Positions 53,793 through 63,441 are shown, counted from the first letter of the stretch. The stretch is 64,000 bases of DNA from an uncultured Dehalococcoidia bacterium (GCA_903844845.1 CAIMVG010000009.1:62001-126000), one strand, 5' to 3'. Numbers and translations: made by a program. The notes: generated by a model not told the origin, from the letters alone.

Positions 53793-56441
53793 ATGGAAAA
53801 ACCCTGGGCGGCGACCAAGGAAGAGGTTCTTGAGTCGACACGTTCCAACCCCATGGCAGGTCTGTCCTCGTCAGAAGCACAAAAAAGGTTTATGGGGTCG
53901 GGCCCGAACCGCCTGGTAAAGCCGCGCGAGATCAGCCTGTTAGGCGTTTTCTGGGAAGAAGTCCGGGAACCGATGATACTTCTTCTCCTGTTTGTCGGGG
54001 TGGTTTATTCCATTATCGGCTCTTCACGGGACGCGATAACTATATTCATCGTGATTATCGCCCTTGTTTTTACCGAAATACTTACCGAATACCGAGCTAA
54101 AAAAGCCATCATCGCGCTAAGGAAACTGGCTCCCCCCTCAACCCCAGTCCTCCGCGACGGAACTGTGAAGCGGATGGCCGCTTTCGACGTCGTCGCCGGT
54201 GACGTGATCATCCTCGAAGTGGGGGAACGCGTTCCTGCTGACGGAAGAGTCATTGACTCTCTCGGGCTCGAAGCCGACGAATCGCCCCTCACCGGAGAAT
54301 CCCTTGCCGTGGCCAAAGAAGACAAGCCTATTCCTCCAGAAACGCCTTTAGCAGAGCGGAACAACATGGTTTACACCGGCACAACCATCACCCGCGGGCG
54401 GGGAAAGATGGTGGTGACCGCTACCAGCATGCAGACCGAACTGGGCCGCATAACCGGACTGGTACTTGAAGCCAAAGAGCCAAAGACACCCCTTCAGCTT
54501 GCCATGAAGCAGCTCACGGGCCTGCTTGTGTGGGTAGCTGTCTCGTTTTCTGTTTTGATCCCGGTCATCGGCGTAATCGAGGGCAAAGATTACAAGACCA
54601 TGATACTCACGGGCCTGTCGCTTTCGTTTGCGACTATCCCGGAAGAGCTGCCTATCATCATCACCATGGTGCTTGGAGTCGGAGCGCTGTCATTGTCCCG
54701 CAAACACGTGCTGATACGCCGATTGAGAGCAGCCGAAACCCTCGGCAGCGTGACGGTAATAGTTACGGACAAGACGGGGACCATAACCGAAAACCGCATG
54801 ACGCTGGCCAGCATCTCGACCATCGAGCCTAAAAATGCCGAACATCCGGGCGAAAAATTCACGGAACAGGAGAAACTGGTACTGCGCATCGGCGCGATGA
54901 CATCCAGCATCCACGAAGAGAACGAAGCCGGCGTCGGCGACCCGCTCGAGATAGCGCTTGTAAAAGCCGCCCGTTCGTATGGTGCCATGAACGACGAAAG
55001 CCTGGCAAAGCTCCACCCGGTCCGGGAATTCAGTTTCGATAACCAGCGAAAGATGATGTCCGTCGTTTTCTCGGGCGACGGCGAAACCCTGGTGTATGCC
55101 AAAGGCGCGCCCGAAGCTATACTTGCCCGTTCTACGAGTATGCTCCGTGGCGGTAAAGAAATGATTAAGACCCCGGCTGACGAGGGTTTTGTAAGCAAAC
55201 AGGTTGAGGCGATGGCGGCAGGCGCCCTCCGTGTTATCGCCTTTGGCTACCTAAAAACGAGGCCAGGGGCCGCTTTGACCCAGGACGACGCTGAGGACGG
55301 CCTCGTTTTCGCGGGCATGGCCGGGTTCGACGATCCGCCGCGGGAAGGCGTGTCCGAAGCCCTAAAAATCACGAAACAGGCGGGGATACGCACAATCGTC
55401 GTTTCCGGCGACCATCCGCTAACGGTTCAAAAAGTAGCTGCAGAGGTTGGCCTCGACTCGGGTAAAGTTGTGACAGGCGCCGAACTCGAGAAGATGGAAG
55501 ACACGGCGCTCAAAGAGACGCTCAAGTCCGTTTCTCTTTATGCCCGCACCAATCCTGAACAGAAACTCAGGATAGTAAAAGCCCTCCAGGAGATGGATGA
55601 AATCGTCGCCGTGACCGGAGACGGCATCAACGACGCGCCGGCCCTCAAAACGGCCGATATAGGCATTGCCATGGGAGAAACAGGCACCGAGGTGGCCCGC
55701 GAGACAGCCGGCATGGTGCTAACAGACGACAGCTTCAATTCGGTGGCCCAGGGGGTGAGGGAAGGGCGCAAGATTTTTGACAATCTGAAGAAAGGTGTTA
55801 CGTATTACCTGAGCGTAAAGGTAGCGTTAATCTCGAGTTTCGTCGTACCCCTGGCACTCGGCATCGAATTGCCGTTTGCACCTATCCAGATAATCCTTCT
55901 GGAGCTTTTCATGGACCTTGCGGCTTCAGCGACCTTCGTGGCCGAACCCATAGAACCGGGCGCCATGAGTCTCCCGCCGAGGGGAAGAAAGGCGAAATTC
56001 GTGGACCGAGCCATGATAACTAAGCTCGGGATAGGAGCGGGAAGCCTGGCGGCGGCTGTTCTGGTCAATTACCTGGTCACCTGGTACGGCAATACTACGC
56101 TCATGCCGGCTGACAGGCTGGTGCTTGCCCAGACCATGGCGTTCGTGACCTGGCTGATAGGCCATATCTTCCTGGCTATGACCATGAGGTCGGAGCGAAC
56201 ACCCATCTGGAAGCAGGGGATATTCTCGAACAAGGTCATGTTGATATGGGCGGCGGCGGGCATCGCATTCCTGGTTATAGCAACAAACGTATCTGCGATA
56301 CATCCCGCCATAAAAGTAACGGCCCTCGACGCCCGCGAGTGGGCGATGGCATTCGCTGTGCCTTTCGTGGCCATCTTCTGGCAGGAGTTACGAAAAATGA
56401 CACGGAAGCCCATCAATCCGCCTGGGAGGGAATTGACATAA
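53793..56441 (+). CDS. P-type cation-transporting ATPase (P2 type, calcium pump-like)
   Basis: An 882-aa membrane pump. TGES near residue 166, the phosphorylation motif DKTGTITENR near residue 326, KGAPEAIL in the nucleotide-binding domain, and TGDGINDAPALK before the last six helices. PEELPIIIT in helix M4 follows the PEGLP-type motif of calcium/manganese pumps. About ten membrane segments. The SD GTAAGGAG is close to the ATG. An MFS transporter gene overlaps its stop, so they form an operon. Exact ion not determinable. Confidence 0.9.
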   Translation: MEKPWAATKEEVLESTRSNPMAGLSSSEAQKRFMGSGPNRLVKPREISLLGVFWEEVREPMILLLLFVGVVYSIIGSSRDAITIFIVIIALVFTEILTEYRAKKAIIALRKLAPPSTPVLRDGTVKRMAAFDVVAGDVIILEVGERVPADGRVIDSLGLEADESPLTGESLAVAKEDKPIPPETPLAERNNMVYTGTTITRGRGKMVVTATSMQTELGRITGLVLEAKEPKTPLQLAMKQLTGLLVWVAVSFSVLIPVIGVIEGKDYKTMILTGLSLSFATIPEELPIIITMVLGVGALSLSRKHVLIRRLRAAETLGSVTVIVTDKTGTITENRMTLASISTIEPKNAEHPGEKFTEQEKLVLRIGAMTSSIHEENEAGVGDPLEIALVKAARSYGAMNDESLAKLHPVREFSFDNQRKMMSVVFSGDGETLVYAKGAPEAILARSTSMLRGGKEMIKTPADEGFVSKQVEAMAAGALRVIAFGYLKTRPGAALTQDDAEDGLVFAGMAGFDDPPREGVSEALKITKQAGIRTIVVSGDHPLTVQKVAAEVGLDSGKVVTGAELEKMEDTALKETLKSVSLYARTNPEQKLRIVKALQEMDEIVAVTGDGINDAPALKTADIGIAMGETGTEVARETAGMVLTDDSFNSVAQGVREGRKIFDNLKKGVTYYLSVKVALISSFVVPLALGIELPFAPIQIILLELFMDLAASATFVAEPIEPGAMSLPPRGRKAKFVDRAMITKLGIGAGSLAAAVLVNYLVTWYGNTTLMPADRLVLAQTMAFVTWLIGHIFLAMTMRSERTPIWKQGIFSNKVMLIWAAAGIAFLVIATNVSAIHPAIKVTALDAREWAMAFAVPFVAIFWQELRKMTRKPINPPGRELT

Positions 56442-57655
56442 AAAGCAGAATCTCGCCTTTTTTGCTACTATGCATCATGGGCGGACTGGCGATTTTCAGT
56501 TCGACTATCGCCAAGAATCCCGCCCTTCCGCTGTTCATCCGTTCGCTGGGCGTTCCTGTCGCCATAGTCGGCGTCATTGCCGCCGCTTCGACGATAGTCG
56601 GGATACTTGTAAGTTTTCCCGCAGGCATGCTCTCCGATATCATCGGCAGGCGCCCCGTGATTTTGACCGCGGCGTTTGTTTTCGCAACCGCCCCGTTCCT
56701 GTACCTTTTCATCACTTCGCCGTGGCAACTGGTGCTTGTGCGCGTATATCACGGGCTGGCTACAGCCATCCTCGGGCCCGTGGCACTCGCGGCCGTCGCC
56801 GACACATATGAGACAGGCCGCGGGGAACGCATGGGATGGTATTCCTCCGCGACGATGATAGGCCGTTTCCTGGCACCGCTTATCGGCGGTATCCTGATAT
56901 TCGGCGACAATTTCCGCTGGGTATACATCGCGAGCGGAGCCGCCGGGATACTGGCACTTGCCGCAGGTTTCAGGCTGCCGGATATATCTTCCGTACATGG
57001 TTCGCTCCGTGAAAATTTAATGCGGCAGCGCGGGAAATACGGCCAGGAGATTAGATTTATATTCCATCATGCGGGGATACTCTCCACCAGCCTGATAGAG
57101 GCGACACAATATTTTGCATACGGAGCCATTGAAACATTTTTACCCATCTATCTGCATGAAAAGCTGGGATATCCCGCCTGGAAGATAGGGGTGCTTTTTA
57201 CAGCCCAGATACTGGCTGCCGCGTTCACCAAGCCGCTGATGGGGCGCCTTTCCGACCGTTACGGGCGGGTCCCCATGATCGTCTCCGGTTTGGCGCTGGG
57301 AGGGGCGACGACGGTTTTGATCCTCATGTCGTCCAACTACTACGCGGTGTTGTTTCTGATTGCAGTCTTCGGTCTCGGGTTGGCCATCGTAACGGCTTCG
57401 ACGTCGGCACTGGTGGCCGACCTTTGCCGGGCGAAGGGAAGGGGAGGTGCGATGGGGGTCCTTTCCGGCATCATGGATGTAGGCCAGTCCAGCGGGCCTA
57501 TCGTCGCGGGCGCTTTGATAGGGGCATATTCTTACCGCTCCACTTTCGCCATAGTGGGAGCGGGGATGTTCGTAATCAGTATCATCTTCGGGATATTCAT
57601 GCGGTCGGTGAAGTTCGAGAATGGCGGGGATGAGGGGCACAGGACGCCGCAATAA
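56438..57655 (+). CDS. Major facilitator superfamily transporter (start unresolved)
   Basis: About 405 aa with 12 hydrophobic segments. Loop 2-3 carries GMLSDIIGRRPV, the MFS motif A, and loop 8-9 GRLSDRYGRVPM, its repeat. The N-terminal part (FLLLCIMGGLAIFSSTIA) is the first helix. No ATG lies near it: a GGGAGGG at 56424-56430 is ideally spaced to an ATA at 56438, which would overlap the ATPase stop (ATAA). TTG 56462 or ATG 56477 lack Shine-Dalgarno sequences and would cut into helix 1. Likely a drug or metabolite exporter. Confidence 0.8.
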   Translation: MKSRISPFLLLCIMGGLAIFSSTIAKNPALPLFIRSLGVPVAIVGVIAAASTIVGILVSFPAGMLSDIIGRRPVILTAAFVFATAPFLYLFITSPWQLVLVRVYHGLATAILGPVALAAVADTYETGRGERMGWYSSATMIGRFLAPLIGGILIFGDNFRWVYIASGAAGILALAAGFRLPDISSVHGSLRENLMRQRGKYGQEIRFIFHHAGILSTSLIEATQYFAYGAIETFLPIYLHEKLGYPAWKIGVLFTAQILAAAFTKPLMGRLSDRYGRVPMIVSGLALGGATTVLILMSSNYYAVLFLIAVFGLGLAIVTASTSALVADLCRAKGRGGAMGVLSGIMDVGQSSGPIVAGALIGAYSYRSTFAIVGAGMFVISIIFGIFMRSVKFENGGDEGHRTPQ

Positions 57656-57825
57656 TATCCGTAGGTGATGCAGGGACCATTCCGCTGCAAACACCCGGGT
57701 ACAAGCAATCCCGACAATGATGATTAGTGTTCGCAGTTTTAATTTTGGCAGTCATTTGCCAGCTGTGAGGTTACCGGATTGCCACAGCTCTTTCATGGCT
57801 TAGAAACGACATCAGTGCTGGAAGT

Positions 57826-57854
57826 TTGCAGGTTTGGCTTGACTCACGTATAAT
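57826..57854 (+). promoter_or_regulatory. typA promoter
   Basis: TTGCAG (57826-57831), 17-nt spacer, perfect TATAAT (57849-57854). Leader to the typA start is about 190 nt. Confidence 0.6.
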
Positions 57855-57915
57855 TACATAAAGAGTAATTGATACAAGTGAACTATTTGCACCGCTTCAG
57901 ATAACGTTCCTCCCG

Positions 57916-57943
57916 AAGCCCCTGCGCCGGGCAGGGCGCTTTT
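57916..57943 (+). terminator. Terminator-like hairpin inside the typA leader
   Basis: AAGCCCCTGC-GCCGG-GCAGGGCGCTT, an 11-bp stem with one mismatch, then T-rich. Between promoter and gene, so it would be an attenuator rather than the end of a gene. Confidence 0.55.
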
Positions 57944-58008
57944 ACCGTTCCGGCACATAGTTGTCTCTTCAATTACACCCGTTTTATCCATTGCTTTATT
58001 GTGCCCCG

Positions 58009-58025
58009 TAACGGGCGGCCCGTTA
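58009..58025 (+). promoter_or_regulatory. Palindrome near the typA start
   Basis: TAACGGGC-G-GCCCGTTA, 8-bp arms, 28 nt before the ATG. The CGGG can alternatively pair with CCCG just upstream (58004-58015), giving two mutually exclusive stems. Confidence 0.5.
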
Positions 58026-58053
58026 AATATTTCAAAGGCAGGTTTTTCAGCAC

Positions 58054-59874
58054 ATGATTTATCGAAATGACATCAGGAACATCGCTATCATCGCGCATGT
58101 CGACCACGGAAAGACGACCATGGTGGACGCATTGCTTAAACAAAGCCATATCTTCCGCGAAAACCAGGCCGTGACCGACTGCGTGATGGACTCCAATCCT
58201 CAGGAACGCGAGCGCGGGATCACAATCATGGCCAAGAACACTGCCGTGACCTACAAGGGCATAAAGATAAACATCATCGACACCCCCGGGCATGCCGATT
58301 TCAGCGGCGAAGTCGAGCGCGTCATAAGTATGGCAGACGGGTGCCTCCTGATGGTTGACGCTGTCGAAGGCCCGATGCCCCAGACCAAATACGTTTTGAA
58401 ACAGGCCCTCAAAAACGGGCTCAAACCGATCGTGGTGATCAATAAGATCGACCGCGAGAATGCCCGCATCGACGAGGTCTTCAAGCTGACCCAGGACCTT
58501 TTCATGGAATTGGCCACCAACGAGGACCAGCTTGATTTCCCTGTCCTGTATGCCAGCGGCCGCCAGGGGATCGTTGTCACCAAGCCCTTTCTGAGCGCCG
58601 GCAACGACGCCAGCGCCCTGTTTGAATGCATCATCGACAAGATCCCTCCACCGCGGATTGAGGAAGGCCCATTCCAGATGCTTGTTTCCAATCTGGATTA
58701 CGACACCCACAAGGGCAAGATCTGCATCGGGCGCATATTCCGCGGCAAAATCTCTCCGAAAAGCAAGGTTGTCTGCATGTATGCCGACGATAGGCAGCGG
58801 TCGTTCGAAGTAGCCGAGGTCCTTACATACATGGGGCTCAAACGCATCGAGATCCCTGAGGGCCAGGCCGGCGATATCGTCGCGGTCACGGGTATCTCGG
58901 AAGCCAATATCGGCGATACCCTCTCAAGCCCCGAAAAACCCGAAGCCCTGCACCGCATCGAGATAGGCGAACCGACGGTAGAAATGACCATCGCTGTGAA
59001 CACTTCTCCTTTCTCCGGCCGCGAGGGCAAGTTTTCAACGACACGGCAGATCCGCGAGCGGTTGTATAAAGAACTCGAGGTCAACCTGAGCCTGCGGGTA
59101 GCCGACACAGAGAGCCCTGACACCTTCCTCATCAAGGGCCGCGGCGAACTTCACCTGGCCGTGCTCATCGAAACGATGCGGCGCGAAGGTTTTGAATTCC
59201 AGGTTTCCAAGCCGGAAGCTATCACTAAGACCATCGACGGACAGCTTATGGAACCTGTCGAACTGCTCAGTATCGACGTACGCTCCGAGTATATCGGTGC
59301 CGTAACCGAGATGTTAGGCAAGCGGCAGGCCGAGATGCGCGACATGCACAACGACGGCCAGAACAACGTCCACCTTGAGTTCCGCATCCCGACCAAAGGC
59401 CTTATCGGGTTCCGCAGCGCTTTTATCACCGCCACACGCGGTGAAGGTGTTATGAACAGCCAGTTCACGGGTTATGAACCCTGGAGGAAAGACATAGTTT
59501 CCCCGAGGAACGGCGTCATCGTTTCTTCGGAAGCAGGGGAAGCCGTCGCTTACGGCCTGAACAACGCTCAGGGCCGCGGGCTTACATTCGTGGGTCCGGG
59601 CACCGAGGTCTACGAGGGGATGATCATCGGGACCAACCCGCGCACGACGGACATCGCCATGAACGTGTGCAAGGAAAAGAAAAAGACCAATATCCGTTCT
59701 TCAACTTCTGATATCGCGGTCAAACTGACACCTCCTATCATTATGAGCCTCGAACAGTCTATCGACTTCATCAATCGGGACGAACTGGTCGAAGTTACTC
59801 CCCAGAACATCCGCCTCAGGAAGAAAATCTTAAGTGAAACGATGAGACTCAGAGACAGGAAGAGCCCGGATTAA
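58054..59874 (+). CDS. typA: Ribosome-associated GTPase TypA/BipA
   Basis: Translational GTPase of 606 aa. G1 AHVDHGKTT at residues 14-22, switch-II DTPGHADFSGEVERV, NKIDR as G4. After the G domain come an EF-Tu-like barrel, two EF-G-like domains, and the unique C-terminal domain (KGLIGFRSAFITATRGEGV). It assists 50S assembly under stress, notably at low temperature. Monocistronic with a terminator downstream and a structured leader upstream. Confidence 0.95.
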   Translation: MIYRNDIRNIAIIAHVDHGKTTMVDALLKQSHIFRENQAVTDCVMDSNPQERERGITIMAKNTAVTYKGIKINIIDTPGHADFSGEVERVISMADGCLLMVDAVEGPMPQTKYVLKQALKNGLKPIVVINKIDRENARIDEVFKLTQDLFMELATNEDQLDFPVLYASGRQGIVVTKPFLSAGNDASALFECIIDKIPPPRIEEGPFQMLVSNLDYDTHKGKICIGRIFRGKISPKSKVVCMYADDRQRSFEVAEVLTYMGLKRIEIPEGQAGDIVAVTGISEANIGDTLSSPEKPEALHRIEIGEPTVEMTIAVNTSPFSGREGKFSTTRQIRERLYKELEVNLSLRVADTESPDTFLIKGRGELHLAVLIETMRREGFEFQVSKPEAITKTIDGQLMEPVELLSIDVRSEYIGAVTEMLGKRQAEMRDMHNDGQNNVHLEFRIPTKGLIGFRSAFITATRGEGVMNSQFTGYEPWRKDIVSPRNGVIVSSEAGEAVAYGLNNAQGRGLTFVGPGTEVYEGMIIGTNPRTTDIAMNVCKEKKKTNIRSSTSDIAVKLTPPIIMSLEQSIDFINRDELVEVTPQNIRLRKKILSETMRLRDRKSPD

Positions 59875-59919
59875 CGAGCCTTCAGCGCTCGGCTGGCAGC
59901 TATGGATGAATCACTCTCA

Positions 59920-59950
59920 AAGAAGCCCGCTTTTAAGCGGGCTTCTTCTT
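59920..59950 (+). terminator. typA terminator
   Basis: AAGAAGCCCGCTT / AAGCGGGCTTCTT, 13-bp stem with a 2-nt loop, T-rich end. Confidence 0.88.
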
Positions 59951-60161
59951 ATTCAAAAATAAATGGACCACATCCCTGCACGTGGGCCGGTTCGACAGTT
60001 ACGAAATGGCCCGCCTTATAATTTCCCTGTAATCAATGGGCGCGCCTCTATTCTGTCATTGTGGTGGTTCCGGGATGTATCATGGGGCGGTATCAATCAT
60101 TTAAAAGCCCGCCAAACGCGGCATTAAAAAACCGCGGATTTTGCACCTTACGAACGGAACT
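59951..60161. other. Intergenic region between typA and the helicase
   Basis: No gene or RNA recognised. The promoter and leader of the helicase gene follow at 60162. Confidence 0.35.
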
Positions 60162-60191
60162 TTGCATAATGAAGCTTATCTGTGCTATAAT
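60162..60191 (+). promoter_or_regulatory. Promoter of the DEAD-box fusion gene
   Basis: TTGCAT (60162-60167), 18-nt spacer, TATAAT (60186-60191). Leader of about 110 nt to 60310. Confidence 0.55.
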
Positions 60192-60251
60192 TGATTATTA
60201 GTTCAAAGTTTTGGCCGTGCAATCTTCGTTGAATCTCCCCGGATTTTTCTT

Positions 60252-60303
60252 AAGACCCACTGACCCGAACTCTAACTAAAATTAGTTATCAAGAGAGAGG
60301 TCT
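60252..60303 (+). promoter_or_regulatory. Leader related to that of the zinc-ribbon gene
   Basis: Contains TGACCCGAACTCTAACTA, nearly the same as at 51906-51922, and GAGAGAGG before the start. AGACC (60253-60257) can pair with GGTCT (60299-60303), which overlaps the Shine-Dalgarno; AACTAA/TTAGTT forms a second stem. The helix arm differs in sequence from the one at 51902 but has the same position. Confidence 0.55.
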
Positions 60304-60309
60304 ATCATT

Positions 60310-61806
60310 TTGAGTTTCCAGGACAAATCCATCATATGCTCCGATTGCGGAGCGAGTTTCATCTTCAATGTAAGAGATCAGGAATTTTTCAAGTTAAAGG
60401 GTTTCCGTCAAGAACCAAAGCGTTGCCCGGATTGCCGTAAAAAGGTAAATGCCGAGCGTAAGCCGTTTAATTCTGTCATCCCTGCAGCAGTTCCCGTTCC
60501 AGCAATGGAAGATACCACCCCCATAATCGAACCGACCGCCCCCGGAGCGGCGGACTTTGAAGGTTTCGGTTTGAATCCCGACGTTATGACCGGCGTCAAA
60601 CTGTCCGGTTATACTGTTCCCACGGCCATCCAGTCAGCCGCCCTGCCCCACGCGCTCGCGGGCAAAGACGTAATCGGGCTTGCCCAGACGGGCACAGGGA
60701 AAACCGCCGCATTCGTTCTCCCCATGCTTCAGAGGTTGGGAACACACAAGCGCGGCAATATCCGGTGTCTCGTGATTTCACCCACACGTGAACTCGCCGA
60801 GCAGACCAACGAATCCATCGCATCGCTCGGCCGCAAGACCGGCATCCGCGGCATCTCGCTTTACGGCGGCGTCGGAATGTACCAGCAAGTGCGCAACATC
60901 CGCGACGGCGTGGATGTTGCAGTCGCCTGCCCCGGGCGCCTTCTCGACCATATCTGGCAGGGAAGCATCGACCTGTCGAGCGTCGAGTTGCTCGTCATCG
61001 ACGAAGCGGACCGCATGTTCGATATGGGTTTCCTTCCGGACATCAAGCAGATCCTTAAATGCCTGCCCGAAACCAGGCAGACATTGTTATTCTCGGCAAC
61101 CATGCCGCCCGACGTGCGCATCCTAATCAAGACGTACCTGAAAGACCCGGTAACGGTCCAGATAGGCCATGCCGCTCCTGCTTCGAGCGTTTCGCACGCG
61201 CTTTATCCCGTGAAGAAACACCTTAAGCCCGCACTGCTCGCGGCTTTACTGCGGCAGACCGAGACTGAATCGGTGGTTATATTCACCCGTACCAAGCACG
61301 GTGCTGAAAAAGTAGCCGATAACCTTGCAAGAAACGGCTTCGATGTGACTTCGCTCCAGGGCAACCTGGCGCAGGCGCGCAGGCAGGCCGCCATCGACAA
61401 ATTCAAGGCAGGCAAGGTCAAGATCATGGTCGCGACGGACATCGCGGCCCGCGGCATCGACGTCCTCCGCATCTCGCACGTCATCAATTACGACATGCCT
61501 GATACGACCGATGCCTATACGCACCGCATCGGACGAACCGGTCGCATCGACAAGACGGGCGAAGCGTTCACTTTCGTCTGTCCGGAAGACGGCGAAATGG
61601 TCCGACAGGTAGAGCGCATACTGAACAAGAAAATCGAGCGGCGTATACTGCCCGGATTCGACTACACACTGGAAGCCCCGAAAGTAGACTCGACTGCACG
61701 CCCGATGATGCATCACCGTTTCAATAATTCCCCTGCCCCTTCTCCGGCCCGCCGTCCATACGGCGGCTACGCGAAGAAACCCGCTTTCTCAAGATCTGCC
61801 GCGTAA
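60310..61806 (+). CDS. DEAD-box RNA helicase with N-terminal zinc ribbon
   Basis: A 498-aa fusion. Residues 1-50 are a C4 zinc ribbon (CSDCGASF...CPDCRKK), 60-80 a Pro-rich linker, and about 85-440 a RhlE-like helicase core: AQTGTGKTAAF (I), PTRELAEQ (Ia), DEADRMFDMGF (II), SAT (III), ATDIAARGIDV, HRIGRTGR (VI). The tail is short and basic. The TTG at 60310 is supported by the MSFQDKS match to the protein at 51950. It unwinds structured RNA, likely for cold or ribosome assembly. It ends at a terminator. Confidence 0.92.
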   Translation: MSFQDKSIICSDCGASFIFNVRDQEFFKLKGFRQEPKRCPDCRKKVNAERKPFNSVIPAAVPVPAMEDTTPIIEPTAPGAADFEGFGLNPDVMTGVKLSGYTVPTAIQSAALPHALAGKDVIGLAQTGTGKTAAFVLPMLQRLGTHKRGNIRCLVISPTRELAEQTNESIASLGRKTGIRGISLYGGVGMYQQVRNIRDGVDVAVACPGRLLDHIWQGSIDLSSVELLVIDEADRMFDMGFLPDIKQILKCLPETRQTLLFSATMPPDVRILIKTYLKDPVTVQIGHAAPASSVSHALYPVKKHLKPALLAALLRQTETESVVIFTRTKHGAEKVADNLARNGFDVTSLQGNLAQARRQAAIDKFKAGKVKIMVATDIAARGIDVLRISHVINYDMPDTTDAYTHRIGRTGRIDKTGEAFTFVCPEDGEMVRQVERILNKKIERRILPGFDYTLEAPKVDSTARPMMHHRFNNSPAPSPARRPYGGYAKKPAFSRSAA

Positions 61807-61827
61807 AATAACCCGCAATCTCTGAAA

Positions 61828-61863
61828 TAAAAAGGGAGAAGACGGAAGTCCTCTCCCTTTTTT
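61828..61863 (+). terminator. Helicase gene terminator
   Basis: AAAGGGAGA and TCTCCCTTT enclose GAC-GGAA-GTC, a stem with a tetraloop tip, then T6. Confidence 0.88.
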
Positions 61864-62055
61864 GTATTCGAATCATGTCTCTGCTCGAGGCGAAGCACAC
61901 GGCAACTAACGGTATATCGTGTTAGCATCAATTTCGTGGCATCATAATATATTCCCACCCCAAACAGCACGCCCTGTTGTTATTTTTAGATTATTGGCGT
62001 AATATCTCTGTCCAGAAAATGGGGTTTTGGAATTATATTAGCCGGGGAGGCTTCT

Positions 62056-62726
62056 ATGTGCTTTTCTGCTCAAGCGAGTTTCACATCAGGCGCGGTTTTA
62101 ACAACGATCGGTGTAGGGACCTTTAGACAAGCCGGTAAGTCCGACCGGAAATTATTCGCCGCGATCCCTTCTTATTTGGTTTGCAGCAGCTTGCTGAAGG
62201 AGTCCTTTGGATCACTTTGAAATCAGGCGGGGAAGAGCTTGTTCAGAATGTCGCCGCTCACCTATTCCTGGTGGCTGCCCTGATCGTTTGGCCATTGATG
62301 GTGCCGGCGTCGATCTGGATGATGGAAGAAGTAAAAAAGCGAAAGAAAATATTGGCCGGCTTGATGGCGGCCGGAGGAATCCTCTCGTTGTTTTATACCA
62401 TATGCCTCATCTTTTACAAGATAACCCCACAGATACAAAGTTTCCATATTGTTTATCTGAATAATTTCCCCAACCTCCTGGCGGGAGGATCATTCGTGAT
62501 ATATTTCGCGGCTACCGTCGTATCCATCTTTGTCTCATCGGTAAAGCGAATGTGGCTTTTTGGGGTTTTGATAACGATTTCTCTGGCTGTGACCGGTCTT
62601 TTCTACCAGGAGTACCTAACATCGGTATGGTGTTTCTTCGCGTCCCTGATGAGCGTCTCGATTTACTGGGTGCTCAGTGAATCTCGAAGCAGGGTAGATC
62701 AATTGACGACAGTATTTCAGAGATGA
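62056..62726 (+). pseudogene. DUF6629-like membrane protein, frameshifted
   Basis: ATG 62056 follows GGGGAGG and reads MCFSAQASFTSGAVLTTIG, the hallmark start of this membrane protein family, up to AAIP near 62168. There one base appears missing; the frame then continues one position over with FLFGLQQLAEGVLW and six more hydrophobic segments up to 62726. Without the shift it would be a typical protein of about 223 aa. The break is either a real mutation or a sequencing error; nothing else is degraded. Confidence 0.72.
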
Positions 62727-62868
62727 CTGAAAAAGCGCGAGAATTTAAGCCCTTGCTCTTTTCTTTCCATCCCAACGAATAATGGTTGGTTTTGCATACC
62801 GTGCAAAATAAATTGACCGGGTTATTTTCCACCAGTACCGAGCGACAATCAATGTTAAATGGAATAAG

Positions 62869-63441
62869 ATGCATACATACCTGCTACTTATCCGCGGCAT
62901 AAATGTCGGCGGCAAAAATAAAATACCAATGGCCGGCTTGAGAAAATGCCTGGAAGGACTGGGGTTTTCGGTTGTTTCAACCTACATCGCCAGTGGTAAC
63001 GTGATTTTAGAATCGAACAAACGACCTGATGAGATAAAAGCCCTGGTTGAAGAAGCTCTGCCTCAGAATTTCAAACTTGATAGCGAACTCATCAAAGTAC
63101 TGGTGTTGTCGCGCAGCCAACTCCAAACCGTTATCGATAACAAGCCTGAGGGCTTCGGTGAGCTCCCGGAGAAATACCATAGCGACGCGATATTTCTTAT
63201 AGACCTTGATCCAGCCGAGGCAATGCGCATATTCAATCCGAGGGAAGGTGTGGACAAAATCTGGCCAGGCGAGGGTGTCATTTACTCACAACGCCTCAGT
63301 TCCCTACGAACCAAAAGCCGGCTGAATAAAATCATGGGAACCCCGGCGTATCAATCCATGACCATCCGCAACTGGAATACGACAACAAAGCTGCTGGAGA
63401 TAATGAAGGAGATGAATAATCGTAAATCAACCAAACAATAA
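62869..63441 (+). CDS. DUF1697 family protein
   Basis: A 190-aa cytoplasmic protein of the DUF1697 family, function unknown. Signatures: LLIRGINVGGKNKIPMAGLR at the start, TYIASGNVILES near residue 40, then VLVLSRSQL and YSQRLSSLRTKSRLNKI, TPAYQSMTIRNWNTTTKLLE near the C-terminus. The ATG at 62869 has no clear Shine-Dalgarno. A monocistronic gene with intact length. Confidence 0.85.
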   Translation: MHTYLLLIRGINVGGKNKIPMAGLRKCLEGLGFSVVSTYIASGNVILESNKRPDEIKALVEEALPQNFKLDSELIKVLVLSRSQLQTVIDNKPEGFGELPEKYHSDAIFLIDLDPAEAMRIFNPREGVDKIWPGEGVIYSQRLSSLRTKSRLNKIMGTPAYQSMTIRNWNTTTKLLEIMKEMNNRKSTKQ

